Part shown: in pieces, positions 51,766 to 60,699 of the stretch
How the letters are laid out: each line of letters starts with the position of its first letter
How positions within the stretch are numbered: position 1 is the first letter of the stretch
Assembly: GCA_964363305.1 (NCBI GenBank)
Contig: CAYIHX010000005.1
Location: 62,001 to 126,000 of the forward strand
Length of the DNA: 64,000 nt
DNA from: CAYIHX01 sp964363305
GTDB taxonomy: Bacteria; Bdellovibrionota; UBA1018
Direction: 5' to 3'
Notes under the pieces: generated by a model
Told to the model about the DNA's origin: nothing
The model's input: the letters and a program-made list of their open reading frames with translations, nothing else
Databases searched by the model: none
Translations under genes and position numbers: made by a program

Positions 51766-52933
51766 TGAGTTGCCGGGTGCGGTAAAACTCAAAATGCGCC
51801 AGCGCCGTCTTCCGCACGGAGTACTGTGCCGCATAGGCTTTTGCCTGGGTGCGAAGCTGATCGCGTGACGATGCTTGAGACAGGGTTTCGAGCAGCGTCT
51901 GTTCGGAGAGAAAACGCAGACACCCGGGCACGCGGGCTTCCAGCTCGCGATTGAGCGGAAGGTCGCTGGCAAGGACGGGCGCTCCGTAGCTGAGGGCGGT
52001 GGGAATCGACCCGGAGCCGGTGGTTTCGCGAAAAGGGGCGAGCACGAGCGAGGCCTTCGTGAGGAGTGCGGGAAGATCGGCCGCGTCGAGGAAGCCGGTG
52101 AGATCGAGTCGATCGCGCACGCCGAGGCGTTCGGCGAGGGCGAGGCAGGTCTCCAGATAAGCTTGATCGTCCGGAGTGCGCGCTTCGCCCGCGAAAATGA
52201 GGCGAGCTTCGGGGAGTTGCGCGCGAGTCTTCGCGAAGAGCTCGATGGCGAGATCGTGTCCCTTGCTCGGAGTGATGAAGCCGAAGATGACGAGATGGGG
52301 GCCGTGGCCCTGGGCGAAGATTTTTTCGAGCTCGTGGGGAAGGGGTCGGAGCGGCAGCGGATCGGGAACGTAGTGAGGGATGCAATACGCACGGGCGTAG
52401 GGGCGAACCCAAGGCAGCTGCAGCTCGGAATGCACGAGAACGCCGTCGAGCGGTCCCCAGGATTTTTCGCGCCATGACTGTCCCAGGTAGGACAGGAGAA
52501 AGAGGTTGAACAAGGAGCGCGCGATTTTACCCTTCCAGGTGCCGTGAATGGGGAAGCGGTAATCGGGAGGGATGACCGTGTGAGCGGTCGCGATGATTTT
52601 TGCGCCAGGGAGCTGGGACCGTAGACTCCGGATGAACTCCGGGAAGCGGTACGCGGGCGGATTCTTCCCGCCCCAGTGACCGAACTCGTGCTGGATGTGG
52701 ATGAGCGTCGGGCGGTGCCGGACGATGGCTTCGATCAGTACGTCGTTGGAGAGATCCCGGTGTTCGCCGATGGCGTCGGTGGCCACTAGCTGGGCGGTCA
52801 CTCCGTGCTCGCCTGCCGCGCGCTCGATGGCGGGAAAGAGGCCGTGCGAGTAGGTCGAGATGCCGCTGCGGCTGTGCCAGGGGGAGACCCAGCACAGAGT
52901 GATCCGATCCCTTTTTGATGCTTGTTGCGTCAT
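51719..52933 (-). CDS. Family 4 glycosyltransferase
   Basis: 404 residues. GT-B: CWVSPWHSRSGISTYSHGLFP opens the acceptor domain with HIQHEFGHWGG. The donor domain has FGFITPSKGHDLAIELF, AEARLIFAGEAR-like PEARLIFAGEAR, and APFRETTGSGSIPTALSYGAPVLASD with the catalytic acidic residue. High GC produces long open frames on other strands here, but only this frame carries domain motifs. The 3' end overlaps the convergent GT2 gene. Confidence 0.85.
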   Translation of the reverse strand: MTQQASKRDRITLCWVSPWHSRSGISTYSHGLFPAIERAAGEHGVTAQLVATDAIGEHRDLSNDVLIEAIVRHRPTLIHIQHEFGHWGGKNPPAYRFPEFIRSLRSQLPGAKIIATAHTVIPPDYRFPIHGTWKGKIARSLFNLFLLSYLGQSWREKSWGPLDGVLVHSELQLPWVRPYARAYCIPHYVPDPLPLRPLPHELEKIFAQGHGPHLVIFGFITPSKGHDLAIELFAKTRAQLPEARLIFAGEARTPDDQAYLETCLALAERLGVRDRLDLTGFLDAADLPALLTKASLVLAPFRETTGSGSIPTALSYGAPVLASDLPLNRELEARVPGCLRFLSEQTLLETLSQASSRDQLRTQAKAYAAQYSVRKTALAHFEFYRTRQLITTSGASTFETTSLK

Positions 52934-53013
52934 AATTGAGGCAGCCTAGTACGGTCCGGTGGATCTCTCAAGTCTTGAGAGTCTGAGGAGGGGTTGTTAG
53001 GTTGCGAGGGCCC

Positions 53014-54417
53014 ATGAACACGAAAAAGAGAAATGAAGCCATCCCGTATTTTTTCTTCAGTCTGCTGGCGTTCATTTTTTTGGTGGAGGTGCCCGTCTTT
53101 GTGAATTACGGGCGTGCTTGTTTCAATTTGTGGGACTTGGGAATTTATTCTCAGGCGTTGGGGCAGATTTCGTGGAGTGATTTGAATCCCCTGATCACGG
53201 CTCGGGGAATTCGGATTTTTAATGATCACTTTGATCCCATTCTTCTGCTTGCTGCCCCGTTGGCCCATATTATGGATGCAGGGCGAGCCGCGCTATGGGT
53301 TGAGTTTATGTTTGTGATGGCGGCGGCGGGGGTTCTGTTCGCTTTGGCCACCAAAAGAGAGTGGAACCCGACGACGCTGCTCCTTCTCCTGATTGTTTTT
53401 TTGTTTGGGGGGACGATCTCCTCAGCGGTGAGTTTTCCTGTTCATCCAGGGGCCTGGGCAGTTTTTCCTCTTCTTTTGCTGAGTGTGTCGCTTGTTTACG
53501 AGAGACCCATTCCGATTCTCGCGTCCCTCCTTTTTCTGTTTCTGTTCAAGGAGGAGTTCCCCTTTCTGGGAATAGCCCTGGCCATCACATTTTTTTTGCG
53601 GCGTCGGTTTTTACTCGGAGTGGGCATACTGACCATGTCCTTGGGTTGGTTGTGGCTTGTTTTTTCAGCGAGAGAGGCCATCGTCGGGCCGATCGTGCAC
53701 TATCCTTCGGTTCTCGCCGAGGGCTGGCTTGAGTCGCCCATTCAAAAGATCAGCAGTTTTCTTTTCAGTTCAGGTCGATGGAAGACAAATTTGAGTCTCC
53801 TGGCGCCGTTCGTTCCGTTAGCAGTTTGGTCGTATCGGTCGAAAATGAAATTTCACTGGGGATTGCTTGCGCTCTTTGTCGTTCATTTCGGAATTCGCCT
53901 GGTCAGTCAGCGATGGGGGTACCACTACGAGTGCACTTTGGCGGCTCTTTTGATCGGTGCTTCATTGCCGCTGGCGTTTCAGCAGGAGGATGCACCTTCG
54001 CGGTGGGTTTGGGCTTCGACGCTGATGCTCCTCCTGGCCGTTCAAGCGCCCTTTATCGGGAGGTACTCGGGGAGGACGCTCTTTCGAGGAGGATTGGCTC
54101 GTTGTCCGGCTGATCCGGTACGTTTACTGGAGCTCGAAGAGCTGCGTGTTCGTCTGAAAAACTCGGAGGGAACTCCCGTGATGGCCATGGGAAATCTTTT
54201 TCCGATGCTGGCCTACCGGGGCGCGTTTGTTCTTCCCATGGAGACGCGTACTCTTCCGAATCCACCCTTCTGGGTAGCGTTAGAAAAGGAGCCAACTGGA
54301 GACCCATGGCCGGTCGGCTACGACGGGATTGAGCGTATGCTGAACCAATTTGGGAAGCAGTACTCAGCTGAAGTGCTTCTCGATGGACGGTTTGTGAAGC
54401 TCGTTCGATTCAATTGA
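53014..54417 (+). CDS. DUF2079 polytopic membrane protein
   Basis: 467 residues from ATG 53014 (GAGGG upstream); a TTG at 53002 would add 4. The region after the first helix, NLWDLGIYSQALGQ and FNDHFDPILLLAAPL, is the DUF2079 signature. About ten helices follow, then a soluble C-terminal portion. DUF2079 proteins look like GT-C-type membrane glycosyltransferases but their activity is not established. Convergent with the GT-C gene, overlapping it by 8 bases. Confidence 0.8.
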   Translation: MNTKKRNEAIPYFFFSLLAFIFLVEVPVFVNYGRACFNLWDLGIYSQALGQISWSDLNPLITARGIRIFNDHFDPILLLAAPLAHIMDAGRAALWVEFMFVMAAAGVLFALATKREWNPTTLLLLLIVFLFGGTISSAVSFPVHPGAWAVFPLLLLSVSLVYERPIPILASLLFLFLFKEEFPFLGIALAITFFLRRRFLLGVGILTMSLGWLWLVFSAREAIVGPIVHYPSVLAEGWLESPIQKISSFLFSSGRWKTNLSLLAPFVPLAVWSYRSKMKFHWGLLALFVVHFGIRLVSQRWGYHYECTLAALLIGASLPLAFQQEDAPSRWVWASTLMLLLAVQAPFIGRYSGRTLFRGGLARCPADPVRLLELEELRVRLKNSEGTPVMAMGNLFPMLAYRGAFVLPMETRTLPNPPFWVALEKEPTGDPWPVGYDGIERMLNQFGKQYSAEVLLDGRFVKLVRFN

Positions 54418-56338
54418 GGAGTTGCCGGAGGTCGATCACTCGTTGGCCGTCTTTTTCAAAAACGGTCGCCTCCGAGAGGAGTTGATCCGGGAGCGAAAGC
54501 GCCTTTCTGAGCCGAAGAGGAAAGCCTGGCCCTTCGAGGAACCATCGCGCATCGATTTTTCGAAGAGAGGCGGCAACCAGGGCAGGTGTCGGAGAAGAGA
54601 CAAGAAGTTTATCGAGATCGGGATCCTTGTCGGTGATTCGGATGTCGTAGCCACCGAGGTAGTAGAGTTCGTTGTCGCCGTCAGAAATAATGAGATCCGT
54701 TTTTTTTGCGTGAGCGCGTAGCCAGGCCTTCGCATAGCCATTGCTGTCTTTGAGCACTGCTTGGTGCGGGAATTGGTAGCGCTGGGGGGAAAGCTGCATG
54801 AGGGGATACAGAGGAATGAGGCCACATGCGATGGCGGTCAGCCAAGGAAGAAGAGGGATCAGGTAACGTCGAACGAAGGGGAATGGCGGGCAGGAGAGTA
54901 GCCAGGACGTTGAGGCTCCGAAGGAGAGTCCGAGAAGGACGAGCCCGGGGCCCAGGAGGCGAAGTTGTGCGTTTCCCTTCAGGCCGAAAACGAAAAGAAG
55001 AAATGAGAGGAGACTGGTTACATAGATGCTCATCGCCATCGAAGGGGACGGAAGGGCGGGGCGAATCTTCTTCGCAAGGAATGCGATTGCGGCAATGGGG
55101 AGGAGGCTGAGCAGCGCTGGTTTTTGAAGCGCGAAAAGTTCTAGAACTCTCTGCGCTAGAACGTAGGGGACTTCAACGAGGATGTGTGCATAGCGGTAGC
55201 TGGACAGGATGCTTGATTCAGTGGGTCCGAGTACCGAGCTGGGCCAGAAGGAAAGAGAGACCGGAAAGAACGGGGTACCGGTGAGACTGAGATTGCGCAC
55301 GGAGATCGGTATGAGGATCACGAGCGCGCCGATGCCCAAGCTGAGCGCAGGTTTCACTCGTTTCTCTAAGGCAAGGAGGGGCAGGATCCAGAGCAGTAGA
55401 GGGAGCAAAGCGAATACACTGGTAAATTTTGTAACGAAAGAAAGCGCCGAGAATAGACCGATGAGGAAGGCATCTTTTGGGTTCAGTATCTTTTTTGAAT
55501 AAGAGTAGATCAGTACAAGAGCGGAGAGCGAGAGCCAGTAGGTGGCTCCCCAGTCGTTCTTTGCGAGAGGGGCCGTCCAAATCATGGGTCCCGCTCCAAT
55601 CGCGAGCGCGGTACAGAAGAGGCGTAATTCAGTTCGGGCAGTCACAAATTTTGTGAACGAAAAAATGGCGAGGACTGTTCCGCCGAAGCCGATCAGCACG
55701 TGAATCCATTGCGAGAACCATTGCGCCAGTGCGAGACCTCGGTCGGGTGACTGGGTCAGCATGAGCTGTGGCCAGAGGTAGAGGTATTCCCAAGTAGACG
55801 CCAGGAGCGTGATGGGATGCGAGGGTGAAAGGGCCACTTGCCCTTCTTGGAGCCAAAAACGAGGAGCTTCCAGGTGATAGTAGAGGGCGTCTCCGTGCCC
55901 CAGGAGGCGCATCGCCATGGCGATGCGAAGGAGGATGATCATTCCGATAAAGAGGAACACCCCCCAGGGGGGACGTCGGTAGGTGGCCAGGAAAGAGCCT
56001 CGAAGCATCAGACCGAGCGAGATGAGGATCGCAAGGAACCATTTAGTTTGAGGGAGAAGGAGTCCGAGTTGGGCAAGGGTGAATGTGGTGGAAATAAAGA
56101 AAACGGCACCTAGCCCCATGGAAATGGAAAATTCGGTTTCACGTTTTGAGAGAAGCTGGCCCCAGGCGATTAGGCCGAGGAGCCACCAGATGAAAACAAC
56201 CCCAGTGAGTAAGAGGTCGTTCCATTGATGGATGTCGTCAATTTTTTTTCCGGTGCTGAGAAAAACCAGAGAGAGGAATCCAACGAAATTGAGTAGGGCA
56301 ACCGATGTTTGCCGTGACTTGATAAGGGAATTCAACAT
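54410..56338 (-). CDS. Large polytopic membrane protein, GT-C glycosyltransferase-like
   Basis: 642 residues with about thirteen to fourteen helices and a soluble C-terminal domain of about 130 residues. LLGHGDALYYHLEAPRFWL at about residue 147 resembles the acidic loop of GT39/GT83-like enzymes, and TAPLAKNDWGATYW continues this pattern. The C-terminal part (LIISDGDNELYYLGGYDIR) is similar in kind to that of other membrane mannosyltransferase-like proteins. It probably adds a sugar from a polyprenyl donor in the periplasm. Function inferred from topology. Confidence 0.65.
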   Translation of the reverse strand: MLNSLIKSRQTSVALLNFVGFLSLVFLSTGKKIDDIHQWNDLLLTGVVFIWWLLGLIAWGQLLSKRETEFSISMGLGAVFFISTTFTLAQLGLLLPQTKWFLAILISLGLMLRGSFLATYRRPPWGVFLFIGMIILLRIAMAMRLLGHGDALYYHLEAPRFWLQEGQVALSPSHPITLLASTWEYLYLWPQLMLTQSPDRGLALAQWFSQWIHVLIGFGGTVLAIFSFTKFVTARTELRLFCTALAIGAGPMIWTAPLAKNDWGATYWLSLSALVLIYSYSKKILNPKDAFLIGLFSALSFVTKFTSVFALLPLLLWILPLLALEKRVKPALSLGIGALVILIPISVRNLSLTGTPFFPVSLSFWPSSVLGPTESSILSSYRYAHILVEVPYVLAQRVLELFALQKPALLSLLPIAAIAFLAKKIRPALPSPSMAMSIYVTSLLSFLLFVFGLKGNAQLRLLGPGLVLLGLSFGASTSWLLSCPPFPFVRRYLIPLLPWLTAIACGLIPLYPLMQLSPQRYQFPHQAVLKDSNGYAKAWLRAHAKKTDLIISDGDNELYYLGGYDIRITDKDPDLDKLLVSSPTPALVAASLRKIDARWFLEGPGFPLRLRKALSLPDQLLSEATVFEKDGQRVIDLRQLLN

Positions 56339-56394
56339 TTCCTCTCAAATGGAGCACCGAAAGGCGGGAGACTCAAGTGCTTTGGGTGAGAGGC

Positions 56395-56766
56395 CTACTT
56401 CAACCGCAACCCACTGACCCGTTCGAAGTGTTTCCGGTTGCGGGTCAGCAGTGAGGCCCGTTTTTCGAGGCAGATGCCCGCGATGAGGGAGTCGGCCATT
56501 CCAATGGTGGCGCGCTTTTCTTCGAGTTCTTTGCGCACGCGGGCGGCTTTCTCGGCGGAGGGGGCGTCCAAGGGGAAGAGGGTGAGGGCGGCGAGCAGGG
56601 TCTCTACCGCTGCGGCTTGCATCTTGGAATGAGCGCCGGCCCAGAGCTCGAACGCCGTGATGGCAGTGGTGGAAAGCGAGCCGGCCTTTAAGAGCGCCTC
56701 GACCTGGCTGGCCGCGCCCCGCCCTCTGAGGAAGTCGATCAAGACATCAGTGTCCGCGATGGTCAT
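56395..56766 (-). CDS. vapC: VapC-family PIN-domain ribonuclease toxin
   Basis: 123 residues from ATG 56766, which overlaps the antitoxin stop by 4 bases (ATGA); an ATG at 56772 would add 2. The acidic PIN residues are in place: Asp in IADTDVLIDF (about 5), Glu in AFELWAGA (about 40), Asp in IGMADSLIAG (about 91), and LLTRNRKHF for the fourth position. VapC toxins cut tRNA or rRNA. All catalytic positions are kept, so it should be active. Confidence 0.9.
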   Translation of the reverse strand: MTIADTDVLIDFLRGRGAASQVEALLKAGSLSTTAITAFELWAGAHSKMQAAAVETLLAALTLFPLDAPSAEKAARVRKELEEKRATIGMADSLIAGICLEKRASLLTRNRKHFERVSGLRLK

Positions 56767-57002
56767 CGCCATTTCTCCCGGAGCGTGGAAGCTCTCGATT
56801 CGAACTCTTCGCCGCCCTTGCCGGAGAAGGCGCCGCGAGTTTCGAGAGCGGCCAGAATGAGGTGTTGTTTGCGTGATTCCCGAAGAAGGTATTCGTCGAG
56901 AGCATCTTCGATGATGGAGGAGAAGCCCTTGATCCCTCTTTTTGCAGCGAGCCGGAGGAGTTCGGCTCGCTGCGCTGGCTTGAGTTCAATAGTCGTTCTC
57001 AT
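56763..57002 (-). CDS. vapB: VapB-type antitoxin (ribbon-helix-helix)
   Basis: 79 residues. MRTTIELKPAQRAELLRLAA and FSSIIEDALDEYL form the ribbon-helix-helix DNA-binding fold. The C-terminal 30 residues (AFSGKGGEEFESRASTLREKW) are polar and would wrap the toxin. It precedes vapC with a 4-base overlap. It probably represses the pair from a site in the short gap 57003-57020, inside or behind the lipoprotein gene end. Confidence 0.82.
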   Translation of the reverse strand: MRTTIELKPAQRAELLRLAAKRGIKGFSSIIEDALDEYLLRESRKQHLILAALETRGAFSGKGGEEFESRASTLREKWR

Positions 57003-57020
57003 TTCTCCATAGGGGAATCA

Positions 57021-59042
57021 TTACAGTTTTGCCCCGTCCGCGCTGGCCGAGCCGATCGAGTACCCTCGGATCGAGACCGTGCCGCCGAACAGCACCGCCG
57101 GGGTGTATTGCTCGGTGTGAGTGGCGTCGACGTGTCGACCATCCCAGTAGTCGGTGATCGTCCCGGCCGTGTAGCTCACCGGTTGCTGGATGCGATTCAC
57201 CAGGTGCAGCATCACGGCGTAGCCCGGAGGGACATCGTCGAAGACTCGGCAGCTTGCGCGAGGCTCGAGTCGAAGACGAAGCGACAGCCCATCCCCTTCT
57301 TGTGGGAAGGCATTCAACGGACACTCCTTAGTGACTTCGGTGGAGGTGGCGCTCTCATCAGTGCCGCTCTCTTTCCGGTAGACGAATTTGAGAAAGAGCC
57401 CACCGAAGATCTGCTGAAGCTGCCCGACCGGCTGGTCGATGCGGATCATCAAAGGGTCTCTCCGCTCATAGGTCTTGGTGTCCACGTATTGATCCTGCGT
57501 TTCCGCGCAGCCTCGATCGACCGTGTAGGGCTTGCAATGGTAGTGGCGTTCGCTGCCGCCGGAGTCGCAGTCCATGAGCGTTTCCGTGCGTCGACGGATG
57601 CAGACCGGGTTGGAGGCATGACTTCTCGCCTCATGGCTGAGTTCACGCTGCTCCATCTCGATGAAGGAGGGCGTGATCTCCAGCAGGTCGCCGGCGAGAA
57701 CGGTGAGGCCGGTTTCGATCGAGCGACCGTCGTTGCCGAGCGAGCGTCGGCATTGCGGACGTCCGCCCTCTCCGGTTTCGTTGCAACGACCTTCTACCGC
57801 ACTCTCTCCAATCACGATCGATCGATCCTGGAGGGGCTGAAGCTTGCTCCAGGTGAGATAGTTCTGCGTGGTGAGCGCGGTGCTCGAATGCTGCCACGAT
57901 ACCGTGAAGGCGCGCTCGGCGGTGGCTCCATTGGGCACGATCTTCAGTTGCATGCAGCTTTGCGCCGCCATCCGGCATTCGATGACTTGAGTTTGCGCTT
58001 CCGCTGGCATCGGTTCGAAGAAGGCCTGAATCGCGAGGTCAACGACGCGATTGAGCGCATCGCCTTGCTCGCCTTGAATACCCACTTTGATGGCTTGTTG
58101 GCGCACGACCCGCTGAATTTTCGAACCCAGCTCGTGCCGGAACCAGTAGCCGCCTTCCGCCTGGATGGCGTTTTCGAGCGCATCGCGCAGGCGCGTGCGA
58201 TCGAACTCAAGGCTCAGCTGGCTGACCGTGAACGGCACCCGTGTTTGATACGTGGCTCGAACATCGACGGCTCCGGCATAGAGCGCGTTTTCGAGCAGGT
58301 AACGGGCGTCGCCCTCGCTCAAGGTGAGTGAGGCGGTGAAGGGTCGATTCAGCGGACAGAAGTCTCCGCTCGTGGCATCTTGTGGGGTCAGGTCGTACTC
58401 CTGATTGGCCACGCGCACGATGATCCGGGTCGGGCAACCAGGGAGAGGTGCGAGCTGCATGGCGCGACCTTCAGCCCGACTGACGTAGGCCTGCAATCCC
58501 TCCGGGTCTTGCACGAGGAGGTCGCTCGGAAGGCGGATGGTTCCGACTCCACTCGGGGCGGTGATCTCGGCGGCGAGACCGTCGGCGAGCACGAGCGGGA
58601 ACGAAAGAGTGACCGTGCCGTCCGGGTTTCTTCGGTGGGCGAGGCGAGCGCCGTCGCTGCTGCGATAGGCGAAGATGCGCGGGCCGATGAGGGCCGTCTC
58701 CCGCATCTGAGGGTTGTTGCGAATGAGGAAGACATTGGTTCTATAGGCGCCGGGAACAGGCAACGCCACAAGATCGGTTTGCTGGTACTGCGTGCGCCAG
58801 TAGTCTTGCTCTTCACGAGTCATCTGGGTTCGGTGCAGGGTGACGGATTGATCGGCCGCGGTCACGCTCTCGGTTGGCCACGGTCGCCGTTGGGCTGCTT
58901 CGTCTGAGGGGGGGCCATGGGGAGTTGCCTCGGGAGCAGGCTCTTCGAGACGGTAGCCGCAGCCCATCAGGGTGAGTAGGGCCGTAGTGATGAGTGATGC
59001 GAGCCAGATGCTGAGGTAGAACTTTCGGTCTTTCGTGATCAT
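57021..59042 (-). CDS. Large lipoprotein of unknown function
   Basis: 673 residues from ATG 59042, with GGAG 9 bases upstream; longer frames are not supported. The N-terminus is basic then hydrophobic and ends in the lipobox LMGC at about residue 27, followed by a Pro/Glu-rich linker. The rest is beta-rich with many paired Cys residues (CNETGEGGRPQC, CIRRRTETLMDC) and no domain I recognise. The lipid anchor and disulfides suggest the periplasm or outer membrane. A 407-codon frame on the other strand is a shadow of this GC-rich gene. Confidence 0.75.
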   Translation of the reverse strand: MITKDRKFYLSIWLASLITTALLTLMGCGYRLEEPAPEATPHGPPSDEAAQRRPWPTESVTAADQSVTLHRTQMTREEQDYWRTQYQQTDLVALPVPGAYRTNVFLIRNNPQMRETALIGPRIFAYRSSDGARLAHRRNPDGTVTLSFPLVLADGLAAEITAPSGVGTIRLPSDLLVQDPEGLQAYVSRAEGRAMQLAPLPGCPTRIIVRVANQEYDLTPQDATSGDFCPLNRPFTASLTLSEGDARYLLENALYAGAVDVRATYQTRVPFTVSQLSLEFDRTRLRDALENAIQAEGGYWFRHELGSKIQRVVRQQAIKVGIQGEQGDALNRVVDLAIQAFFEPMPAEAQTQVIECRMAAQSCMQLKIVPNGATAERAFTVSWQHSSTALTTQNYLTWSKLQPLQDRSIVIGESAVEGRCNETGEGGRPQCRRSLGNDGRSIETGLTVLAGDLLEITPSFIEMEQRELSHEARSHASNPVCIRRRTETLMDCDSGGSERHYHCKPYTVDRGCAETQDQYVDTKTYERRDPLMIRIDQPVGQLQQIFGGLFLKFVYRKESGTDESATSTEVTKECPLNAFPQEGDGLSLRLRLEPRASCRVFDDVPPGYAVMLHLVNRIQQPVSYTAGTITDYWDGRHVDATHTEQYTPAVLFGGTVSIRGYSIGSASADGAKL

Positions 59043-59224
59043 GATTTGAATCTCCGGGGTTTGAAGTGCCTCATCGACCGAGAGCAAGGGGCGGGCCAGG
59101 ACCGGGGAGAGAATAAAGAAGGGCTCGGGTTGCAGGTGCCTGCTCGAACCCACGCGGCCTGTGGGCTGAAGCCCACGACTCGGAGTGGCTTGGTAAGTTT
59201 GTGAGGATCTGGCATGTATCGTTC

Positions 59225-59983
59225 ATGGACTTGCAGGAGAGCGCATTGGCGAATCAGCTGACGCAGCAGGGGTTTCGGCACCCCTGGGAACGGGCGCGAT
59301 TTCGGTTTTTTGATCGCGTTCTGAGACGAGGCTGGAAGAACGGGGACCGCGTTCTTGATGTCGGCGCCGGTGACGGCTGGTTTGCCGAGCAACTCTTGCT
59401 GAATCACTGGGTGGTTTCGCGCGTGGTCTGCTGGGATTCCGGCTATTCCGACGCGAGTTTCGCCGTGAAGGAGGGGGCGCGCCTGGAGCGCACGGCATCT
59501 CAGCCGACTGAAAAGTTTGAGAAAATCCTACTCCTCGATGTCTTAGAACACGTGGATGGCGATGCCGCGTTTCTCAAAGGAATCGTCGAACAAAACCTGG
59601 CGCCGCGCGGGGAGGTGCTGATTTCGGTGCCGGCCTGGCAGCCGCTTTTCAGCGCCCATGATCGTTTTTTGAGGCATTTTCGGCGTTATTCATTCGAGCA
59701 GCTTCGCGTGTTGGTTCGGAGTGCCGATCTCGAAGTGGTTGCGAGCGGGGGCTTGTTTCATTCGTTGCTGTTGCCGCGCGCGTTAAGCGTGGTGCGGGAG
59801 CGTTTATTTCGGCGCACCGGTCCGGAGGTCGGGCTCGCCTCCTGGAATCATGGCCCCCTTGTGACGGGCTTGATCGGCTTCGCGTTGGCGATCGACAATC
59901 TGTTTTCGTTTCTTTTCTCTCGATGGGGTTGGCAGGTTCCAGGCTTGAGTGGGTGGGTGCGATGTCGCAAGCGCGGGGAGTAG
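59225..59983 (+). CDS. SAM-dependent methyltransferase
   Basis: 252 residues from ATG 59225; GTG 59201 would add 8. Motif I is VLDVGAGDGWFAEQLL at about residues 43-58, then LLLDVLEHVDGD, and AWQPLFSAHDRFLRHFRRYS near residue 145 is typical of the methyltransferases found beside dolichyl-phosphate-sugar-type GT2 genes. A hydrophobic C-terminal stretch (GLIGFALAIDNLFSFLF) may anchor it. The end overlaps the GT2 start by 22 bases. Confidence 0.8.
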   Translation: MDLQESALANQLTQQGFRHPWERARFRFFDRVLRRGWKNGDRVLDVGAGDGWFAEQLLLNHWVVSRVVCWDSGYSDASFAVKEGARLERTASQPTEKFEKILLLDVLEHVDGDAAFLKGIVEQNLAPRGEVLISVPAWQPLFSAHDRFLRHFRRYSFEQLRVLVRSADLEVVASGGLFHSLLLPRALSVVRERLFRRTGPEVGLASWNHGPLVTGLIGFALAIDNLFSFLFSRWGWQVPGLSGWVRCRKRGE

Positions 59984-60699
59984 CCGTTGTTCCTTGTTAT
60001 AATGAGGAGCGGCGATTTGTCGGTGCTTCTTTTGCGCTCCTGGTGAAGGCCGGGGCCCGCGTGCTCTTTGTGGACGATGGTTCGCGGGATGGAACTTTGG
60101 GCGCTCTTCAGCGTTTTCAGGCGGAGTGCGCGGCGGGTGAGGTGGAGATCTTGTCGCTGCCTCGGAACGGGGGCAAGGCGGAAGCCGTTCGCCAGGGAAT
60201 GGCGCATGCTTTGACGCGAGGGGCGGCTTGGGTGGGTTATCTCGACGCCGACGGGGCGACGCCGGCTGCTGAGTTTCTGCGACTCGTGCATGAGCTGGAG
60301 ACTCGCCCGGTCAAAGTGGTGCTGGGTTCGCGGGTGAATCTGCTGGGGACTCGCATCGAGCGGACGGCGTTGCGACATTACCTGGGCCGGATCTTCGCCA
60401 CGGTGGCCTCGATGTCGCTGCGTTTGTCGGTGTATGACACGCAGTGCGGGGCAAAGGTTTTTCGTTCGACGGAGGCGATTCAGCGCGCGGTTGAGCGGAA
60501 GTTCTCCTCCCGCTGGGTGTTTGACGTCGAGCTGATCGGACGACTTTTGAACGGGGGATTAAACGCGCGAGATTTTGTTGAGGTCCCTTTGCAGGAGTGG
60601 CGGGATATCGCCGGTTCGAAGTTGGGTCTGCGGGCGATGCTTCGAGCGGGTTACGATCTATTGAAGCTTTTGCTGCGTCGGAGAGAGGGGTTCGACTAG
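59962..60699 (+). CDS. Family 2 glycosyltransferase, dolichyl-phosphate-glucose/mannose synthase type
   Basis: 245 residues from ATG 59962 (MSQARGVAV). VAVVPCYNEERRF, VLFVDDGSRDGTLGAL, YLDADGATPAAEF (the DxD) and VYDTQCGAKVFR place it with the polyprenyl-phosphate glycosyltransferases. The basic C-terminal helix has no full membrane segment. It would make polyprenyl-phosphate sugar, the donor that GT-C enzymes such as those at 1471 and 54410 use. The stop shares its CTAG with the stop of the convergent lipoprotein gene. Confidence 0.85.
   Translation: MSQARGVAVVPCYNEERRFVGASFALLVKAGARVLFVDDGSRDGTLGALQRFQAECAAGEVEILSLPRNGGKAEAVRQGMAHALTRGAAWVGYLDADGATPAAEFLRLVHELETRPVKVVLGSRVNLLGTRIERTALRHYLGRIFATVASMSLRLSVYDTQCGAKVFRSTEAIQRAVERKFSSRWVFDVELIGRLLNGGLNARDFVEVPLQEWRDIAGSKLGLRAMLRAGYDLLKLLLRRREGFD

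Noticed and set aside
51724..52477. Several long frames of 200-228 codons on both strands
   Set aside because: Shadows of the GC-rich GT4 gene; Ser/Arg/Pro-rich translations with no motifs.
57108..58331. 407-codon open frame on the plus strand
   Set aside because: It lies inside the lipoprotein gene on the other strand, has no ribosome site or domain motif, and its composition is that of a GC-rich antisense frame.
59159..59178. Short inverted repeat gtgggctgaagcccac
   Set aside because: Seven-base arms only, at the divergent edge between the lipoprotein and methyltransferase genes; too short to call a repeat element or terminator.
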